A stretch of 64,000 bases of DNA, from NCBI GenBank assembly GCA_017626055.1, contig JAGAJM010000004.1:340698-404697 (forward strand). The letters are read 5' to 3'. The notes beneath the pieces are model-generated. The model was not told where the DNA came from and searched no databases. It saw nothing but the letters and a program-made list of their open reading frames with translations. The DNA comes from a bacterium (GTDB taxonomy: Bacteria > Cyanobacteriota > Vampirovibrionia > Gastranaerophilales > Gastranaerophilaceae). Numbering within the stretch: the stretch's first letter is position 1; every line of letters starts with the position of its first letter. A program made the position numbers and the translations under genes. Shown here piece after piece: positions 62,897 through 64,000 of this stretch.

Positions 62897-64000
62897 TTAT
62901 TCATAGCGTAGGGCATCAATTGGATTTAATAAAGATGCCTTGTAGGCTGGGTAGTATCCAAAGCCGATACCAATTGCTGCTGAAAATCCCAGCGAAAGTA
63001 TTATAGATGCTGCCGTTATTGCTATGTTCATTCCTGCAAAGTAATGCATCAAATGAGCCCCTCCGACGCCAATGACGACACCTACCAAGCCGCCAATCAT
63101 AGAAAGTAGGAATGATTCTATAAGAAATTGAATACGAATATCTGATGCTTTAGCTCCTATTGCCATACGGATACCGATTTCTTTAGTTCTTTCAGTTACT
63201 GAAACTAACATAATATTCATAATCCCGATGCCGCCGACAATCAGCGAAACTCCAGCAATTGCACCTAAAAGTAAGGACATTGCTTTTGTTGTAGATTTTA
63301 TGGATTCTTGCATTTCTGCAAGGTTTCTTATTTGGAAGTCATCTTCTTGGTTTTTACCGATGTTATGACGTTCTTTTAAGAGTTCTGTTATGTCTTGTTG
63401 AGCAATAGAAACCATTTCATCTGATTGAGCTTTTACTGCAATCATACTAACTGTTCCAGGAAAAGCTGTACCAAAGACTTTTCTTTGAGCCGTTGTAATT
63501 GGAATAAAAATAATATCGTCTTGGTCTTGTCCCATGCCACTTGAACCTTTAGTTTTTAAAAGTCCTATTACTCTAAATGGGACATTGCCGATACGGATAG
63601 TTTTATCAATCGGGTCAACATCCCCAAAAAGTTCTGTTGCAACTGTTTGACCTATAATTGCAACCTTTGAACCGCTTTTATTTTCGTCTTTATAAAAACC
63701 TCTGCCTGATTCGATTTCATAATTTCTTATCATAAAATAAGGCATTGTAGTTCCACCAACTGATGTTGACCAGTTTTGGTTGCCATAGGTTACTTGTTTT
63801 GTTTCAGCTGAGTATGGAGCAAGTGCCAAGACTCCACGGCATCTAGCTTTGATAGCATCAGCGTCTTTAATTGTTAATGTTGGGCGTGTGCCAGAACCCA
63901 TTCTAACACCGCCTGATTTTGCTGAAGCTGAACGAATCATAAGTAGGTTACTTCCCATAGATTCCATTTCTTTTGCGACTTTTTGGCTTGTGCCAGAACC
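62897..64000 (-). CDS. MacB-type ABC transporter permease (partial, 5' end beyond window)
   Basis: At least 368 aa, reading through the window edge. A large periplasmic MacB_PCD domain (VAIIGQTVATELFGDVDPID, IRIGNVPFRVIGLLKTKGSS) is followed by the FtsX domain: LLGAIAGVSLIVGGIGIMNI, MLVSVTERTKEIGIRMAIGA and a C-terminal PAYKASLLNPIDALRYE. These permeases export macrolides, peptides or lipoproteins by a mechanotransmission cycle with a MacB-type ATPase and a MacA-like adaptor. The first membrane helix and any ATPase domain lie outside the window. Confidence 0.9.
   Translation of the reverse strand, partial: GSGTSQKVAKEMESMGSNLLMIRSASAKSGGVRMGSGTRPTLTIKDADAIKARCRGVLALAPYSAETKQVTYGNQNWSTSVGGTTMPYFMIRNYEIESGRGFYKDENKSGSKVAIIGQTVATELFGDVDPIDKTIRIGNVPFRVIGLLKTKGSSGMGQDQDDIIFIPITTAQRKVFGTAFPGTVSMIAVKAQSDEMVSIAQQDITELLKERHNIGKNQEDDFQIRNLAEMQESIKSTTKAMSLLLGAIAGVSLIVGGIGIMNIMLVSVTERTKEIGIRMAIGAKASDIRIQFLIESFLLSMIGGLVGVVIGVGGAHLMHYFAGMNIAITAASIILSLGFSAAIGIGFGYYPAYKASLLNPIDALRYE

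Overview
ORGANISM. The window is AT-rich and gene-dense. It reads like a gut member of the Melainabacteria/Vampirovibrionia (Gastranaerophilales type), the non-photosynthetic sister group of Cyanobacteria. Three things point there: a DUF1822-like protein next to a sigma factor, an [FeFe]-hydrogenase maturase (HydE) implying anaerobic fermentation, and many small lineage-specific proteins with an N-terminal x-F-x-G tag such as RFTG, SFAGG or SFTGG. The assignment is inference from gene content; no rRNA is present.

CORE, 1-34.95 kb. On the minus strand lies a DUF1822-like giant acidic membrane protein, then a sigma-70-like factor and a zinc-ribbon/STAND ATPase with a TPR-like tail (1.3-8.9 kb). 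Next come a two-gene phage tail-fibre remnant, cysE, a glycosyltransferase and groES-groEL. A plus-strand operon gmk-coaBC-Nif3-hydE-dxs-like follows (14.7-19.9 kb), then a histidine-decarboxylase-like PLP enzyme, a secreted hydrolase, a lone type II secretion/pilus F protein and tRNA-Gln. A VWA / FHA-like membrane / TonB-C operon lies at 26.7-29.9 kb, then a TPR-glycosyltransferase, tRNA-fMet, a LuxR-type HTH protein and tRNA-Arg(TCT).

ISLAND, about 34.95-58.94 kb. It starts exactly after the 3' end of tRNA-Arg and ends at a truncated tyrosine-integrase C-terminus. It carries a Mu-like transposition module (DDE transposase, MuB-like ATPase, a third HTH protein), phage-like small genes and a dense defence load: a PD-(D/E)XK-like protein, DUF4186, an LA2681-type HEPN protein, a DUF4268 nuclease-like protein, an orphan methyltransferase, a four-gene restriction-modification operon ending in a class III cyclase-like gene, an ABC/SMC-type ATPase, a methyltransferase-HerA-NurA operon, a separate PD-(D/E)XK gene and hipBA.

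CORE AGAIN, 58.94-64 kb. An unknown gene, rnpA and rpmH, then proC, a GlcF-like Fe-S protein, a small EF-hand-like protein and the 3' part of a MacB-type ABC permease cut by the window end.

MAIN SIGNALS. (1) Eleven genes, core and island, have a -10 hexamer ending 6-7 nt before the ATG, which predicts leaderless mRNAs; two of them form a divergent pair with overlapping -10 boxes and start codons 18 bp apart. (2) The island holds three arrays of five tandem 11-bp units (GTTYAAA-N4), upstream of the transposase, over the HEPN promoter and, inverted, at 44.6 kb. (3) A 145-bp repeat-rich module lies at the same distance (98 bp) upstream of both the methyltransferase-HerA-NurA operon and the neighbouring PD-(D/E)XK gene, which suggests one co-regulated four-gene defence system.
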